Below are positions 33,469 through 48,354 of a stretch of 64,000 bases of DNA, piece after piece. The notes under the pieces were generated by a model. It worked only from the letters and a program-made list of their open reading frames with translations, was not told where the DNA came from and searched no databases. The stretch is taken from NCBI GenBank assembly GCA_005765155.1, contig VCCP01000006.1, positions 2,616,501 to 2,680,500 on the forward strand. Direction: 5' to 3'. Positions within the stretch are counted from its first letter, which is position 1; the number at the start of each line of letters is the position of its first letter. Made by a program: the position numbers and the translations under genes. The DNA is from Zelopaecilomyces penicillatus (lineage: Eukaryota; Ascomycota; Sordariomycetes; Hypocreales; Pseudodiploosporaceae).

Positions 33469-35111
33469 ATCTTTTATATTATTATAATAATTATAATTTA
33501 ATTTAATTAAAAAATAAAATATATTTATAAATCTTAAATATAAAATATATAATAAGCTTATTATATATAAGCTTTTTAATATATATTAATAAAAAGATAT
33601 ATATATATAATTTAAGAATATTATTTATAAGCCTAAGAATTTATTATTACTTTAATGTAAGGAATTTATTTTAATATTAAAAAAGTTTAATTTAATTGTA
33701 TATATAACTATTATAATATTAAAAGATATTATTTTTATAATCTTTATATTATTAAAATTCTTAATTACTCTAAATTCTAAATTCTAAATATTATAAAATA
33801 ATTTATTAATTAATTAATTAATTTATTAATTATTAATTATTTATTATTATAATATTAAATATAAAGAAAATATAAGAATAATCTTTTTATTATTTATAAA
33901 TAAATAAATATAAAGGAAATTATTATAAAGTTATTTAATAATATTATTTAAACAATTAATTATTAAAATATAATAAAATAAACTATAATTATAATATTTA
34001 TAATTAAAGCTAAGTCATTTATTTTAAATTAAATAAAGAAAAGCTATAGCTTTTATATATATATTAAAAGTATATATTTAAATAGTTATATTTTATAAAA
34101 TATTAAATATAATAATTAATAAACTATTAAACTATTTATTAAATATGGCTTTTAAATTATTATATATCTTATTATATTAATATATATAATATATAGATTT
34201 CTTAAATATATAAAGAAAAACAATTTAAAATCTTATATCTTTTAATTTATAAAATATTTATAAATAGGTTTATTAAAATATTTATTTTAATAGAAGAAAA
34301 ACAATATATACACTTATATAATACTTATAGAATTTAAAGAATAATATAAGATTATATATATTCTTAAGCTTAATATATAAAATAAAAATAAATTAAAAAG
34401 GCTATAAAATAATAATAATTAAAATTAAATATAAGGGATTAATTTATTATCTTATAATCAATCTAGAAAATAATTAATAAATCTTTAATTATATATTAAG
34501 AATTTATTAAAACCTTTTAAAAAAGAAAAGAGAAAGGTTTATATTTTATAATATCTTTTATTATTTAAATATACTTTATATAATTATATAGATTAGCTTT
34601 TTAAAGCTATAATTAATATAATTATTCTTTAATTATATTTTATAAAAAAAATATTTAATATATTTTTAAATTAATTATTAATATATAATTTAATTTTAAA
34701 TATAGCTTAATTTAATATATATAATATTATATAAAATAATCTTAAAATAAAGAAAAGAAATATTTAAAAATAATTTATATTTATATAAGTATATTTAATT
34801 ATAAAAACTATATTATAAAGAATTTCTTAATTATTTTTAATTTAAATAAAATTTATAATTATCTTTTTAAGCTTAATAAAAATAATATATATATTTATAT
34901 ATCTCTTTTTTTTTCTTTTTTTTCTTTATAAAATCTTCTTTTATTATAATAATAGCTATTAAATATAATATTAAATATAATTTAAAGATTAACTATAAAA
35001 TAACTAATATAATATTTAATAAGCTTATTTAAAAATAAATAAATAAGATTTATCTTTTTATTATTATCTTTTTTAATATAAACCAGTTATTTTATAAAAG
35101 ATTAAATAGCT

Positions 35112-35480
<369 letters not shown>

Positions 35481-35710
35481 AATTCTTTTTAATCGGTCAG
35501 AGATTTGTATCTTAGAATTTTAAGATGTTAAGATTTTATAGATAACTGCGAGGCCTGCGGTTGCTTCAGTTTGCTCCACATACAGACCTTAGCCAACGGG
35601 CAGTATTGATCTTTTATGCCACGCTCGCTTCAATTTATAACTGAGGCCCAGAGAAACTTCTCTGAGCCTTTCAACCAATTCAAGGCAGTTTTTGTCAAAG
35701 ATATCCAGCT

Positions 35711-37758
35711 ATGCCTTCCCAGAAGCGCCCCTTAGCAGAAACACACGATGATTCAAAGGAGTTTCCGACACTCCTGGGTCAAATCCGTAATATGTGGCAG
35801 TTCGCCAATCTCAGTCAATGGATATATACATTCGGCAAAGCTGCCAAGATTGATGAGTCTATCGATATTGACGTACGTTCATGCTCGGCTTTTTTTTAGA
35901 GCCCTTACACTGGCGCTATGGAGACCCTCGGCCTTACTCTGGAATAGAAATTAGAAGCTGAGTGCTTAACGCCAGGTTCCAACATTCTGGCAGACATAGC
36001 CTTGGCCCTGCTAAAACTAGTGTCCTCACATCGCGGGCTAACGTACGATATTCCACTGTGTTAGCTATCTGCGATTTTGTATGGTTAAGCTAATATGTGT
36101 CATGCAAAGACATGATATATTCGACGATCAAGTGCGGAAGCAGTACCATGTCATGGCGGGTGCGCATAATCCTTTCTGCGATGGAGATTCCCTCCTTGGA
36201 TTTAACGATTTGGACATATTCACAAAGGTAGGTCTAGCTAGCATCACTTGTTAGAACTCTAGTTGACATGCGTTCTCTAGATAATAGTGTTACAACAATT
36301 GACACAATGGGCCATGATGTATCCAGACCGTATTCGAGACAAAATGGAGGAGCAAAGAGATATCGACCAAACAACATGGGTAAGTAACAGTGTCATTGAG
36401 AATGCGTTATGATCTAACCCAGGATCTAGCGTATAGAACCATACGGCTGGGACAGTCAAGACCGGACCTATTATGTCCTTGATGACAACCGCGTATATAG
36501 ACTCTCTGAACCAACCGTCTCATTGCATTGCCGAAGAAAACCAAGGACCAGATATCTCCCGCCCGGACGTCGATCAAGCAGCAGACTACAAACATCAATC
36601 TCAGGCCAAATCTCGCAAGTTGGCGATTGTGCCACTGGTATCCCAGACGAATACACATCATTATCTGCAGCAGCCGAAGGGCTGGGTGGGATGGTATGGG
36701 AGTGTATCGCCGTTACTTTGAATGATGTCCAAAAAGTCCTGAGAAATCTCCACAATATTGGCGATGAGAACGAAGAAATATTAAGGACACAAATACAGAT
36801 TCACCTTGTTCCAATTCTAGAAAAGCAAGAAGAAGAACGGACCCGCAAAAAGGCTCAGCGAGAACGGGAACTACTTAATTTAGCTAAAATGGCAAATGCT
36901 AAGCGCTCAACTCGCATCGCAGTTAAGGTTGAGCAACGGAAACAAGAAGAGAAACAGAAGTTGGAGCAGCGGCGGTTCGCCGCAGAGGAGGGAGAGAAAC
37001 GACGCACGGAGCAGGTTCGCCTTCAAAAAGAAGGGGATCGCGATGTCAAGATAGCCTCCAGAAAAGAGCGTTTGGCAGATAGAGCGGCCCGCCTTCGCCG
37101 TCATGAAGAGTTGGAACAGTTATCAACCGACGGCCGACAGCTTTCAACTGCTACCTTACGAATGTCTGAACGTAGCCCGCATGCAGAAATCAAAACAAAC
37201 ATACAAGCTCTCAGAAATTACGATCAAGATGGAGCAGGTTGGGTTTTTGACTGTGCATGTGGCATGTATGGGCAAGTTGACGATGGCACCCATAGTGTCG
37301 CGTGCGAAAAGTGTAACGTCTGGCAACACAGCAAATGTTTAGGTATTGGCCAAGCAGTAGCAGACTGCTCTGACTTTCGTTTTATATGTCAATCTTGTCT
37401 CGGTCAAAATACTGATCTTCAGCTGTCTGAAAAATGCACGACGATGCTGAAGTCTAAGCATGCAGCCGACTTGGCCGCGCCTTATGAGCAAACTTACCAG
37501 AAGACTGAGGCCTGTGAAAGTACAATGCCTAGCAGGTTCCTTTCTTCAGTTGAAGACTCAACACCTTATATATCGCCTCAACTGACGAATATGCAACCAG
37601 CATTGGCGACAATCTTAGCAAAGGCGCCAATCATACATACGGATACTATGCAACAACAAAACGATATTCCCACAGAGAAGGATAAATCAAACAGTGTCTT
37701 GAATTACAATACAAAGAAAATATCGGAAACATTAATAGGTGTGGGTGTGCAGAACTGA
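35711..37758 (+). CDS. PHD-finger protein with a DDT/WHIM-like N-terminal region
   Basis: Five exons: 35711-35872, 35948-36042, 36110-36227, 36281-36379 and 36430-37758; 600 residues. All introns are GT...AG and 50-75 bp long. The N-terminal region (about 50-170) reads like the conserved block of fungal PHD proteins related to chromatin-remodelling cofactors (phrases such as DIALALLKLVSSHRGLT and FTKIIVLQQLTQW). A long charged coiled coil covers about residues 279-389. A C4HC3 PHD finger starts near residue 433 (CACGMYG ... CEKCNVWQHSKC ... CQSC). PHD fingers read histone tails, so a chromatin role is likely; the exact complex is unknown. The C-terminal ~100 residues have no known domain. The gene starts only 230 bp from the microsatellite border. 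Confidence 0.82.
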
Positions 37759-39499
37759 GCAGGCATTGCGGTGAACACTCATCACCGTGCATATGGCCAT
37801 TGCATGCCGTCTTTTTTGCATTGAAGGGATACTATATGATATCGCGGGTCTCTAGTGCCTTGAGTTCATATCTAGCCAGTCGCTGAGATTTTTCGGGGGC
37901 TGTGACCATATTGCTAAAACGCTTTACATAACAGTAAGCAATGAATGATTTAGCAGCGTACGCTATAGGACTGGTTGAGTATTTTGCTCGGTATAGCTTG
38001 ATCCTCAAAATTTTGTAATCGACTTGATATTGATACAACAGAGAAGAGGTGTATATATAATGATCAGACCAGACCCACTAAGCTTGTCACGTTGGAAATA
38101 CTAGAAGAGGAGGTTAAATCGTTAAGTTACGTTACATTTGACAATGTAACTCATTGATGTGGTGTTGACAAAAGACTTATAGTAAACTTAAATAGACATT
38201 TGAGACCCTTCCATTTCTAGACTAGAATTTGGGCGATGGATATTCAAAATTGCATGCACACTATTGTAGACCACCTTTGGCGGTTGCTTTGCATGAGGGT
38301 TGCTAGACAATTTCAAGGTATATTGAGTTTCTTGACATCTTTCCAAACCAACATCCTCATTTCAGTGTCAGTGGCATGACAAACATTATTAGATGAAGAA
38401 GCATCGCACCCTTGGCGCGTCTTGGACGCTATCACGCACACCTTTTGTGTACAGCCTAAAATTAGATGTCTCTACTTTGCAAACCTCTAGAATAGCTAAT
38501 GGCTACAAATTAGCCTAGGTCTAGAGGCCTGCAGAGGTATTAATAGTCATACCTATTCTCTACAACAATTCACGGACGACTCTAGTGATAGCACTTCCTC
38601 TAAAAGCTCTGCCCTCGTGTCAAAGAGATTTAGATACGAAAATTTTGCTGTGTCCAACTTCTTGGACTTGGAACACTTAGTCTCTCTGTCATCTATTTTT
38701 GCCCAAACCAAATGCATCTACCTGGACTGGGAGACCACGCTCTCTCAGAAGGTTCAAAAGTCAGTGTTACTGAAAAGTATCGCCTCACAATTCTTAGTTC
38801 AAAGGGGACTCGGGCGGTGAACAAAGCAGAATGAACTTGTTGGGCAGTCAATCGAGCGTCTGCCAACGCTATTGACACTACATTCCAAGGATTTAGGCAA
38901 GAACCTAGGTACTTTGCACGCATTACAGTGGTTAGGTGAGGTACCCTGAACCGTGTTTTAACGTGATTGTTCATGACGAGCCACCTAACGGCACTTGCAC
39001 ATTGCTCTGGTAGATGCACATGGAACAATCCGCGGAGCGGTCCATGTCACCGGGCGACATTGTGCTCCGTGTCTTCTTTATAACCGCATGCAGTAAAGTC
39101 CTACTCCATACTGCTCTAGGTGTTCGCCGTGTTGGATTCAGCGATGAAACAGGCTGCCAAACACAAGACATGATGGACATGCATATAATCTCGTCAATGA
39201 AACCCATTGCGAAAACAAAGACTATGCACTTGCCAAAAATAAGGCTCGTGGTACACATAAAACTACTTTGCAATCCTCAGTGTAAGTCATGACTTTCAAG
39301 TGCACAAGAGGCTCCGTTCTGACAGACGAAACATTTTCTACTGGATTCAGTAATGCCCTACAAATCATCGCTTACTCCAGCCTCAAATATATGAACCAAC
39401 GTCCTATAATAATCTGGTTTATCGACAAGCCCCACAACTAACGCTCAGTTTGTGCGCTTGATTGTACATCTGTTGATTGAGTGAAGGAACAAGCTCGGT
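37759..39499. other. Intergenic, no supported gene
   Basis: About 1.7 kb of normal base composition between the PHD and HMG genes. Several short frames exist on both strands (up to 111 codons at 38693-39028 minus), but none shows a domain, splice-supported extension or good start context. It presumably holds the terminator of the PHD gene and the promoter of the HMG gene. Confidence 0.5.
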
Positions 39500-41100
39500 A
39501 TGGGTGACGCAGCCTTATCACCTCCGACTGGTACCCCTGTTGAGGTTGTTCGTTGGGACCAAATTCTAGACACCTCATATCATGAGGCATCTACAGTTCA
39601 TGGGAGGAGCCCCGAGCAATTTGGGGCATTGCAGCCGAAATTCAACGCTTATATTCGGCCAGAAGCTTTCAATGACTTCCAATTCGTGGACTCTTCATCC
39701 CTTAACCTGAATTGTTCATTTGTAGGTTGTCAACCATTGTCACCGCTTACTTGCTTGGGAAACTAACAAGGACCACTCAGGTCACCAATATGCCGATCAA
39801 CGAACTTAGCAACGTATTTCAAGACTCAACGGTGAGAGATACGGGCATACACGTATGTCGTCAATCAAATTGCACGATCTATAGAGACTAATAGTGGCAG
39901 GGTTTTGCAATGTTTGCCTCCGAAACTTCTGTTTATCCTTTGCCTGGAGTCGCGGGAGGGGTTTCATGTAGACCACCAGGACAAGGTAATCCGAAGACTC
40001 CACTACACTCCAAATCACGAGCAGCTAGGGAACGTCGGGCTGAGAAAAGGGGCAAGAATGCAAAACGGCGAGATGTATCCATATCCATTGGGAAACCTCT
40101 CTCTCAAATCGCTATTGAAGTTCCACAGATTGCCGTTGCTGATGCCGGAGTATTTGCAACTCGATCTATCGAGACACGGCGCGAAGAGGCAGCCAGAGCA
40201 GGAAAGATCAAGAGACCTCTTAACGCATTCATGCTATATCGCAGATCATATCAGAACGTTGCAAAGACGCGATGCACACGCAATAATCACCAACAGGTGT
40301 CAACAATTTGCGGGGACTCTTGGTCATCTTGGGAAGCACCACATATATTGGATGAATTCAATCGCCTAGCAGGAATTGAGAAGAAAATGCACGAACAGGC
40401 ATTTCCTGATTACAAGTACGATCCAATCTTGGTAAAAAAGTCGGGGGAGGATTTGGAAGTGACATCTATCCGTACGTCGGACGTGAGCGACCATGACTAC
40501 AACAGCCGACAAAAGCCTACAAAACGTCTGTCTCGCAAGCGTGAGCAAGCAAGAACTCCTCAACTGGGTCAGACAGCAACACTACGAGGGAGTGACTTTC
40601 CCGGACCAATTGGTATGACCTCGATGCAAGAAGTATTACCAAGCCATGGCCCTTACTGGAATTCACCCGCCCTACTCCCTGTAACTGCACGGCAAGACAT
40701 GACCCACCTGAATTACGCTGCTCACACTTCATACTACGAGCACGAAAGTGGGCCTGCATGGCCTCATATGGTCAGTAGAACCCCATCACCAGTGGTAAAG
40801 TATGAATTGCTTGAAAGTAATGCCAACTTTCCAGAACCATGTGTGGATCCGTCTCTTCTCCCAGAGACTTGTTCTGTGGCCTATGACACATATCCTGAGA
40901 GCTTATCAATGCAGCATGGAGAGACGGCATATCAACCTGACGACCTCAGAGGAGATCCCAACTTGATACCTGACCTGGATGGCCAAGGGGCCTGTGATGC
41001 TTACCTTAGGGGAAGCCATGATGACTGGGAGGTCGCGCAATTGGACGAGGCTGCTCAATTCAAAGATTGGATTACACAAACAGAAGGTGCTAGCTTTTAA
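39500..41100 (+). CDS. HMG-box (MATA_HMG-type) transcription factor
   Basis: Three exons: 39500-39721, 39781-39831 and 39901-41100, with introns of 59 and 69 bp carrying CTAAC/CTAAT branch-like sequences; 490 residues. A basic region (about 128-150) precedes one HMG box at about residues 193-265 (IKRPLNAFMLYRR ... PDYKYDP). The motif belongs to the sequence-specific, mating-type-like group of HMG boxes that bend DNA in the minor groove. The C-terminal half is Ser/Pro-rich and acidic towards the end, as in activators. The box differs from that of the mating-type protein MAT1-2-1, and no mating-type flanking gene is present, so I do not call it a mating-type locus. A role in sexual development is possible by family only. 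Confidence 0.85.
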
Positions 41101-44100
41101 GGATACCATGTATATTCGGGCAAAGCGATATTTTGTGAATCAAACATCGTTAATGCTTAGACAGTCGAATCACGGAAAGGAGTAAACTCAGTGTTAGCGT
41201 TTTTAATCAATCAATGTTCGTGACTTTCTGAATTTTTAACACATTTCCTAGTTCAGTTTGCAACAAATGCCCGTCAGTCAAGATATAAGTGGCGGGTGGT
41301 TTGGGGACAGGTGGGAGACAAGGTACTCTACTCATACCGCGACCCACTGTTTTTTATCTCGCTTTTGCTTGTACTATAAAAGGTATATTAAGCTATATAT
41401 ATAGCTAGGCTTCTTAAGATATAAGTTCGCGTTTAGCTATGTTTAGCTATACTATGCTTATATAAGCAGATATATTTTAAGGCTATTTTTATATATCTAA
41501 CTCTTTAATCTTGTTTTTATTTATATAAATTAAACTTTTTTTTTTTTATAATTATAATAAATCTTTATATATTAATATATTATATTATATAATTATTATA
41601 TTTAAATTTAAATTTTAAATAAATAATTTAATATTATATTTTTAATTATTTTCAAATATTAAAGATATTAAAAAATATAAAAATTAAATTCTTTTATATT
41701 ATATTAATTTAATATAAATAAATATATATTAATAATATTATAATATTTTATTTTTATAATTATATAAATTATATATAAAAGGATTATTTAATATTATTAA
41801 AAGATAATATTAAAAGTAATATATAAGATTATATAATTAATTTAAATATATTTGATTTTTTATTTTTTATTAATTATTTATATATTTTAATATAATATAT
41901 TAAATTAAATATTAAAATTTATTATTTAATGTAATTATATAATATAATAATAATATAAAAAGAATATTATATTTTATTTTCTTTAATATTAATTATTATT
42001 AGTATTTATATAATATTTTATATATATTTTATTAAATTAATATTATTTTTATTTTTATTATTTTTATTATTTAAAAAGCTTATATTAAATTAATTAAAAA
42101 AATATTTTTTATTAAATATTTAATTTTTATTATAATTTTTTTAATTTTTTAATAATATTTTTAAAATAAAGTAAAGTATTAATATATATTTTATATTATT
42201 TAAAGGATTATTATTATTTTTATTTTAAAAGCTTATTTATAGTTTTATTTTTATATAAAAAAGATATATTTAATTTATATATATTATTTAATAAAGATTA
42301 TTATAAATTAATAGATTTAATATAAAGTCTTATAAAATATAATTATAGCTTTTATTAAATATAATTAAAAATAATCTATATAAGAAAAGGCCTTTATCTA
42401 GCTATAAAAAATCTTTTATATTATTATTTTATAATATTAAATATTAAGATAAGAGAATAAAAATAAATAATATAATATAAATACCTTATTTTTATATAAG
42501 GCTATATAATTTAATTATTTATAATTATAAAACTAGATTAATTTATTTAGAAAATATATCTTTATTAATTCTATTAAAGTATTATACTTTAATTAATAAA
42601 TAAAATAAATTAATAATCTAATTAAACTAATTTCTTTAATTTCTTTAATTATATAATTAAAATAATATTATTATATTATATTATAAATCTTATCTCTTTT
42701 ATATATTATCTTTAAAATAATATTTATATAGTATTTAAAGCTAATTTAAATCTAATTTTAAATAATTCTATAAATAATTATCTTATAAAAAGACTATCTT
42801 AGCCTTTATTTATATAAGAGTTTAATAAATAAGATAAATTAATATTATAAAAAGTTTATAATTATATAAATATTAAAGAATAGCTTAATTAAGCCTAAGA
42901 ATTATATATAAAATATTATATTATAAAGAAAGAGTTTAAATTAAGCTAATAGATCTTATTATTAAAAAAAAATCTTAAATTAAGAAAACCTAATAAAAAA
43001 CTAATTATAAAATATCTAAAACCTTTTATAATAATTAAGGTTATTAATAAATATAAGCTAATATATAAATTAAAGCTATCTTATATAACATATTTTTATA
43101 ATATATTTTTTATTTTAATATTAAAAGGATATAATAATAAAATATTAATAAATTTATAGAATAATATTATAATTAAAAATAAAACTATTTATAAGATTAA
43201 ATAATTAATAATTTATAAAGATAATAAAAAATAAAAAGATTATTTAAAATCTAAGAATTTTTAAATTAAAAGATTATAATTTTTAAGCTTAATTATATAA
43301 AAGAATTATAATAAGATACTTTAAAAGAAATTAATAATAAATAAATAATATAATTATAATAAATAAAAGGGAAATTAATTTATTTATTATTTTTAAAAAA
43401 GAATTAAAAGGCTTTAAAATTATAAATAAATCTTAAAATAAAAAAATTTAATCTAGCCTAATAAATAATTAATAAATATATAATAAATACTCTATTCTTT
43501 TTAAAGGCTTTTATCTTTTTCTTCTTTTTATTATTATTATTCTTCTTTAAATCCTTTAATTAAAAGAGTAGATATTAAGATTTAATTATCTTATTAAGAT
43601 TATATTTAATCTCCTTATATTTTATATTTTATATAAAGTTAATAATAAATTAATATATTAATTATAATAAATGTTTATAGAAAGATATTATAATAGGATT
43701 ATAAAGTATAAGATATATATACTTAGAATAGTATATAACCCCTGGGTATATAATACTTCTTGGCTTGCTTTCGCTACTATAATATAGATGAAGCAAGTAA
43801 TAGTCTTTTATAATAATAATACCTGAATATAATTATCCTTATCCTGCCTGATTACTATGTATTAAACCTGCTGTTATAGATATAATTATTAGATTTTAAT
43901 AATAGCTTATATACTTTAATTAATATTAATAAATATCTTTAATAAATAAATAATTATATTATATATTATTATAATAGCTTTATTTATAATAATAGCTATA
44001 ATAATAGCTTAATAATAAATTAATAAAAAGATTATATTAAATTTAAATAAAATATATATATGAATAATAGATTTATTTATATTAATATAAGATGAATATA

Positions 44101-46644
44101 AAAGTATTTAATAAGCCTTTAATAATATAATATTAAATTTCTTTTAGATTATAAATTAATAATAAATTTATTAATAATAGATTAAGAATTTATAATAAAA
44201 CTAATATTCTTTAATATTTTATATATCTTTATTAACTTTTTAAAGGCTTTATAATTATTATTTTAAAGCTATAATAATAAATTAATAATAAAATAATTAA
44301 AATTAAATTATAATACCTATATAAATATAATCCTTATTATTAAATATATAATAGAAATATTTAATAAAAATAACTATAATAAATAATTAATTATAAGAAT
44401 ATTATAATATTATAAAGAAATCTATAATTAACCTTAAGTTTATAAATAAAAAAGGGGATATTATCTTTTTTCTTAGTTTTTTTATTAATATATTAATTAA
44501 TTAATATTTAAAGATAATATATATAAGAAGTATTATTAAAATTAATTATAAACTAATTATTAAAAAAAGGAATTATTTATATTAAAATTATATTATAAAA
44601 AAAAAGAGATAATAATTTTATTATATTAAATTAGCCTTAATTAGATTATTATAAAATTATAATAATAATAAAAAAAAATTAAAAGTATATTTATATAATT
44701 TAAATAGATTTAAAAAAAGAAAAAATAGATTAAAATTTTATAATATAAATTAAAGTTATATATATTAAAAAATAAAAGCTAAAATAAATAATTATCTTAT
44801 TTATTTTATAATTATTATAAAAATCAGGCTATAAAAAGTATTATTAAATATTATAAAAAAGAATATAAAAAGGTTTTAAGGATAGCTTAAATAAATACTT
44901 TATTTATTTATATTAATTTTAAGTTATATAGAAAATATTAGATATAAAGGAATTCTTTATTAATAAATTATAAATTATTTATTTATTAGTTATAAAGATA
45001 AGCTATAAATTAAGAATATAAATTTTTAAGGGATTTCTTTATATAAAAAAAGAGATTTAAAATATAAGATATCTTTAAGAGTTAAGGATAATCCTTAAAG
45101 AGAGGGTAGTTTATTATATATTATAATATATTAAGCTATATTAGGGTTAATTAATAAGGCTAGAAATATAATTCCTTAAACCTTAAATAAATAGACTTTA
45201 ATATAAAAGATTTAAGATATATAATAAAAAGATAAAAATAAAAACTATTATTAATTATAATCTAGCTATAAGTCTTTTAATTATTAATAGCCTTATATAT
45301 CTTATTTACTTTTTAGTTATTTAAATTTTAATAATATTAAACCTAGATCTAAAATATATATAAATATTATTCTAAATTAATATAATAATATAAATTATTT
45401 TATTTTATTATTTTATAAATATAAAAAAAAAGAATACTAGATTAAGAAATTAAGATTTTATTTAAAATAATAAAAATAAATCCTGAAATAATAAAAAGAT
45501 ATTATTAAATATAAAAAATATAATAAAGAGTTAAATAATATATAAAAAGGATAGAAAAATTTCTTATATATATATTTTTTATTTTTTATATAGTTTTATT
45601 TATTAAATAGCTTATATTAATAAGAATATCTTTTAATTTATTTTAAAAGAGGTTTATTATCCAAATCTAATATATTTAATAGTATAAAAGCCTAAACTTA
45701 TAAATAATAAAATTATTATTAAAAATACTATTTAAAAAAAAGGTTATATTTATATATATATATTAACTATAACTATTATTTAGAATTTATTATCTTTTCT
45801 TTTTATAAAGTTATTTCTTTTTAAAAATAGGATTATATTTAATTTATTAATATAGTTTTAATAAGCTTAAGTTTAATATAAAATAGCTTTAATATAGCTA
45901 TAAGCTTTTTAAGTAATATTAGTTTTATATAAATATAAAATATGTTTAATTAATATACTTTTTTAATAATCTTTTCTTTATATTTTAAAAAGCTATTTAA
46001 GGTATTAATAGAAATCTTTTTTATATTAATTTAAATACTTTTTAATATACCTTATTACTTTTAATAAAATATATCTTTATTTATTTTTTCTATTTTTAAT
46101 AAATATTCTATTTATTTACTTATTTATAGTTTATAAATTATTTAAACTTTATTTATATAGGATAATATAAGGTATAAAATTTGAAATAAAATAATAATAA
46201 ACCTAAAATAAGGTTTTTATTAATTAAAAAGAATTATAAATAATATATAAATATAGTATTATTAATAATATATAGTTTTCTATTAATAAAAGGTTTAAAT
46301 AAGATTTAAATAGTAAAATAAATATTAATAGATTTTATTTTAATTAGGAAATCTGATTAGTTATTTAGCCTAGTATAGTTTTTTCAAACCTTGGTTATAG
46401 TGTTACTATCATTATTAGGCGTTTATGATATATAAGGGTATAATTATCTCTTATCTAGCTATAGCTAAGCAATATATCCCTATCCAGTGTCCTATGTGAT
46501 CTCCCTAACAGATAGCCTCTTATTTAACAGTCTAAGAGTACCCCACTCAAAGATGATCATGAATGGATTGTAGCCCCTCGCTAGAAGAGATGATGGTGGG
46601 GGCACCTTCTATACTCTTGCAAACATACCTCTACATGCGGCGCA
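41101..46644. other. AT-rich RIP block between the two gene islands
   Basis: From about 41390 to 46380 the sequence is over 80% A+T with no gene. It contains at least one gypsy relic (see 42880-43330) and a small island of more normal composition at 43730-43870. The last ~260 bp (46380-46644) regain normal composition and are the upstream region of the uroporphyrinogen decarboxylase gene. Confidence 0.6.
42880..43330 (+). pseudogene. Relic of a gypsy integrase C-terminus
   Basis: Reading the plus strand through stops gives RKPNKK, then KPFIIIKVINKY, then YFYNIFFILILK. This follows the pattern of the gypsy integrase tail (RPSKKLD, GPFKV, IHPVFHVSLL) that precedes a chromodomain. The substitutions needed are all transitions. 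Confidence 0.5.
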
Positions 46645-48015
46645 ATGGATCACGTATTCGAGCCATTAAAGAATGATTTGTTACTCCGGTCAGCGTGGGG
46701 TGAGTTTTTTATCTCCCATTTTCCTTGACATGCGCAAATACTGTAATATTTATGCTGAGACACTATGCTGTGAACAGGCCAGGTCGTCGAGCGCCCGCCC
46801 ATGTGGGTGATGCGTCAAGGTAACCCCTCTCTTGGGCGCCCTGTCCATGGCTATGTGCTTGCACCAGCTAAGCAGTTACAGCTGGCCGGTATCTCCCTGA
46901 GTACCATGAGGCGAAGGGATCTCGAGACTTTTTTGCGTGCTGCCGTGATCCGGAGGTAGCGTCTACATTGACCCTGCAGCCCGTGGAGCGTTTTGCTGAA
47001 TTGCTTGATGCCGCCATCATCTTTTCGGACATTCTCGTCATTCCGCAGGCTATGGGCATGGTTGTTGAAATGGTCGATAAAAAAGGCCCTCATTTTCCAA
47101 ACCCTCTGTTGTCGCCCTCCGATGAGCAGTATAGCAAAATATTGGCGAGCGATGTGAAAGTCGCTGATGAACTTGACTATGTCTACAAAGCAATCACGCT
47201 TACAAGGCAGAAGCTAGCCGGCAGAGTACCTCTGATTGGGTTTTGCGGCGCTCCATGGACACTCTTTTGTTACATGGTTGAGGGGGGGGGCACTAAATTG
47301 TTTGCCCAAACCAAGACCTGGATGTACCGCTACCCAGAAGCAAGTAAGAAGCTTTTACTAAAGATTGCCAACATTTGCATAGATCACTTGGCGCTGCAAG
47401 TCAAGGCCGGGGCACAGGTATGTTCAAGAAGCATTCTGTCATGGCAGTCTTTTCCGTATGGCTATGGACAATAGTTGGCTGACTAGTTTTTGTGTAAGGT
47501 TGTGATGGTGTTTGATTCGTGGGCTGGCGAACTTTCTCCCACCTCATTCCGCAAATTTTCCGAACCTTATCTCGCACTCATTGCACAGAAGCTCCCCGAA
47601 AAGTTGCAAAGCCTTGGCCTTGACAAGGTACCAATGATTGTGTTCCCCAAGGGAGCATGGTACGCCCTTGATTCTATATGCGATCTGGGATACAATGTGG
47701 TCGGTCTAGACTGGCTCCAGGAGTCTGGTGCTGCTGTCAAGATTCGAGGCGCGCGAGAAATTGTTTTCCAAGGCAACGCAGATCCGGGAATACTTTATGG
47801 TAACAAAGCCGGGATAACTGAGGCCGTGGAAGAGATGGTGGCTGGTTTTTGGGTTGGAAATAAAGGCTGGATAGCAAATCTTGGCCACGGTCAGTTTCGC
47901 TGGTGTTAGGGTAGAGGGCGTGCAAAGCTAACGAGATCTAGGTATCACTCCTGGTGTTGATCCGGAGAACCTCAAATTCTTCTTTGAGGAGATTCACCGG
48001 CTGACCAAATCCTAA
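46645..48015 (+). CDS. HEM12: Uroporphyrinogen decarboxylase
   Basis: Five exons: 46645-46699, 46778-46819, 46882-47417, 47499-47889 and 47942-48015; 365 residues, the usual length. The enzyme removes four carboxyl groups from uroporphyrinogen III to give coproporphyrinogen III in cytosolic heme synthesis. Family signatures are present: [17 protein letters not shown] near residues 24-40 (substrate-binding arginines), [13 protein letters not shown] with the catalytic Asp, GFCGAPWTL, and the C-terminal NLGHGITPGV with the conserved His. Introns are 78, 62, 81 and 52 bp. The first three exons are short and are missed if only open frames are considered. It stands alone on the plus strand at the edge of an AT-rich block and shows no RIP damage. 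Confidence 0.95.
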
Positions 48016-48354
48016 AATCAATTTCCTCAGATGGACATTCCTGATAACAGAACGTGGGCTGGCTGATCGATGCTGAACGTGATCAGCCAAAGTCTAACAA
48101 CTAAGACATGGATATTTATGGAACAACTTCAAATGTCAGCGCGTGTTTCTCATCCATCCGCTCTTCTATCACGTGCGATATTGACAACCTAGCTTTACAA
48201 ACTAAAATAAAAGCCTCAATAACTCGCAGGCCTTGAGGCTCCATCACCCTCTGTTGCGCGCCATTTAAATTCAAACCAAATAGTGTAAAACAGGCTCATC
48301 TTATACCCCTTCCCCAAAGAACCAAGTGCCATTCCTTGAAGAAGTGCTGCCTCC
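48016..48354. other. Convergent 3' region
   Basis: About 340 bp between the ends of two convergent genes. No gene; it should hold both 3' untranslated regions. Confidence 0.6.

Larger units (their letters stand above)
31198..35111. other. AT-rich relic sequence, no gene
   Basis: About 3.9 kb of almost pure A+T with stops in all frames. It includes a TA run (32181-32205) and a short 9-bp tandem (33421-33468). Individual elements are no longer recognisable. Confidence 0.55.

Noticed and set aside
37832..39292. Possible genes in the PHD-HMG spacer
   Set aside because: Frames of 60-111 codons on both strands, none with a domain, good start or plausible exon partner.
39500..41100. HMG gene as the mating-type gene MAT1-2-1
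   Set aside because: The box sequence differs from the MAT1-2-1 type, and the flanks lack the genes usually next to the mating-type locus.
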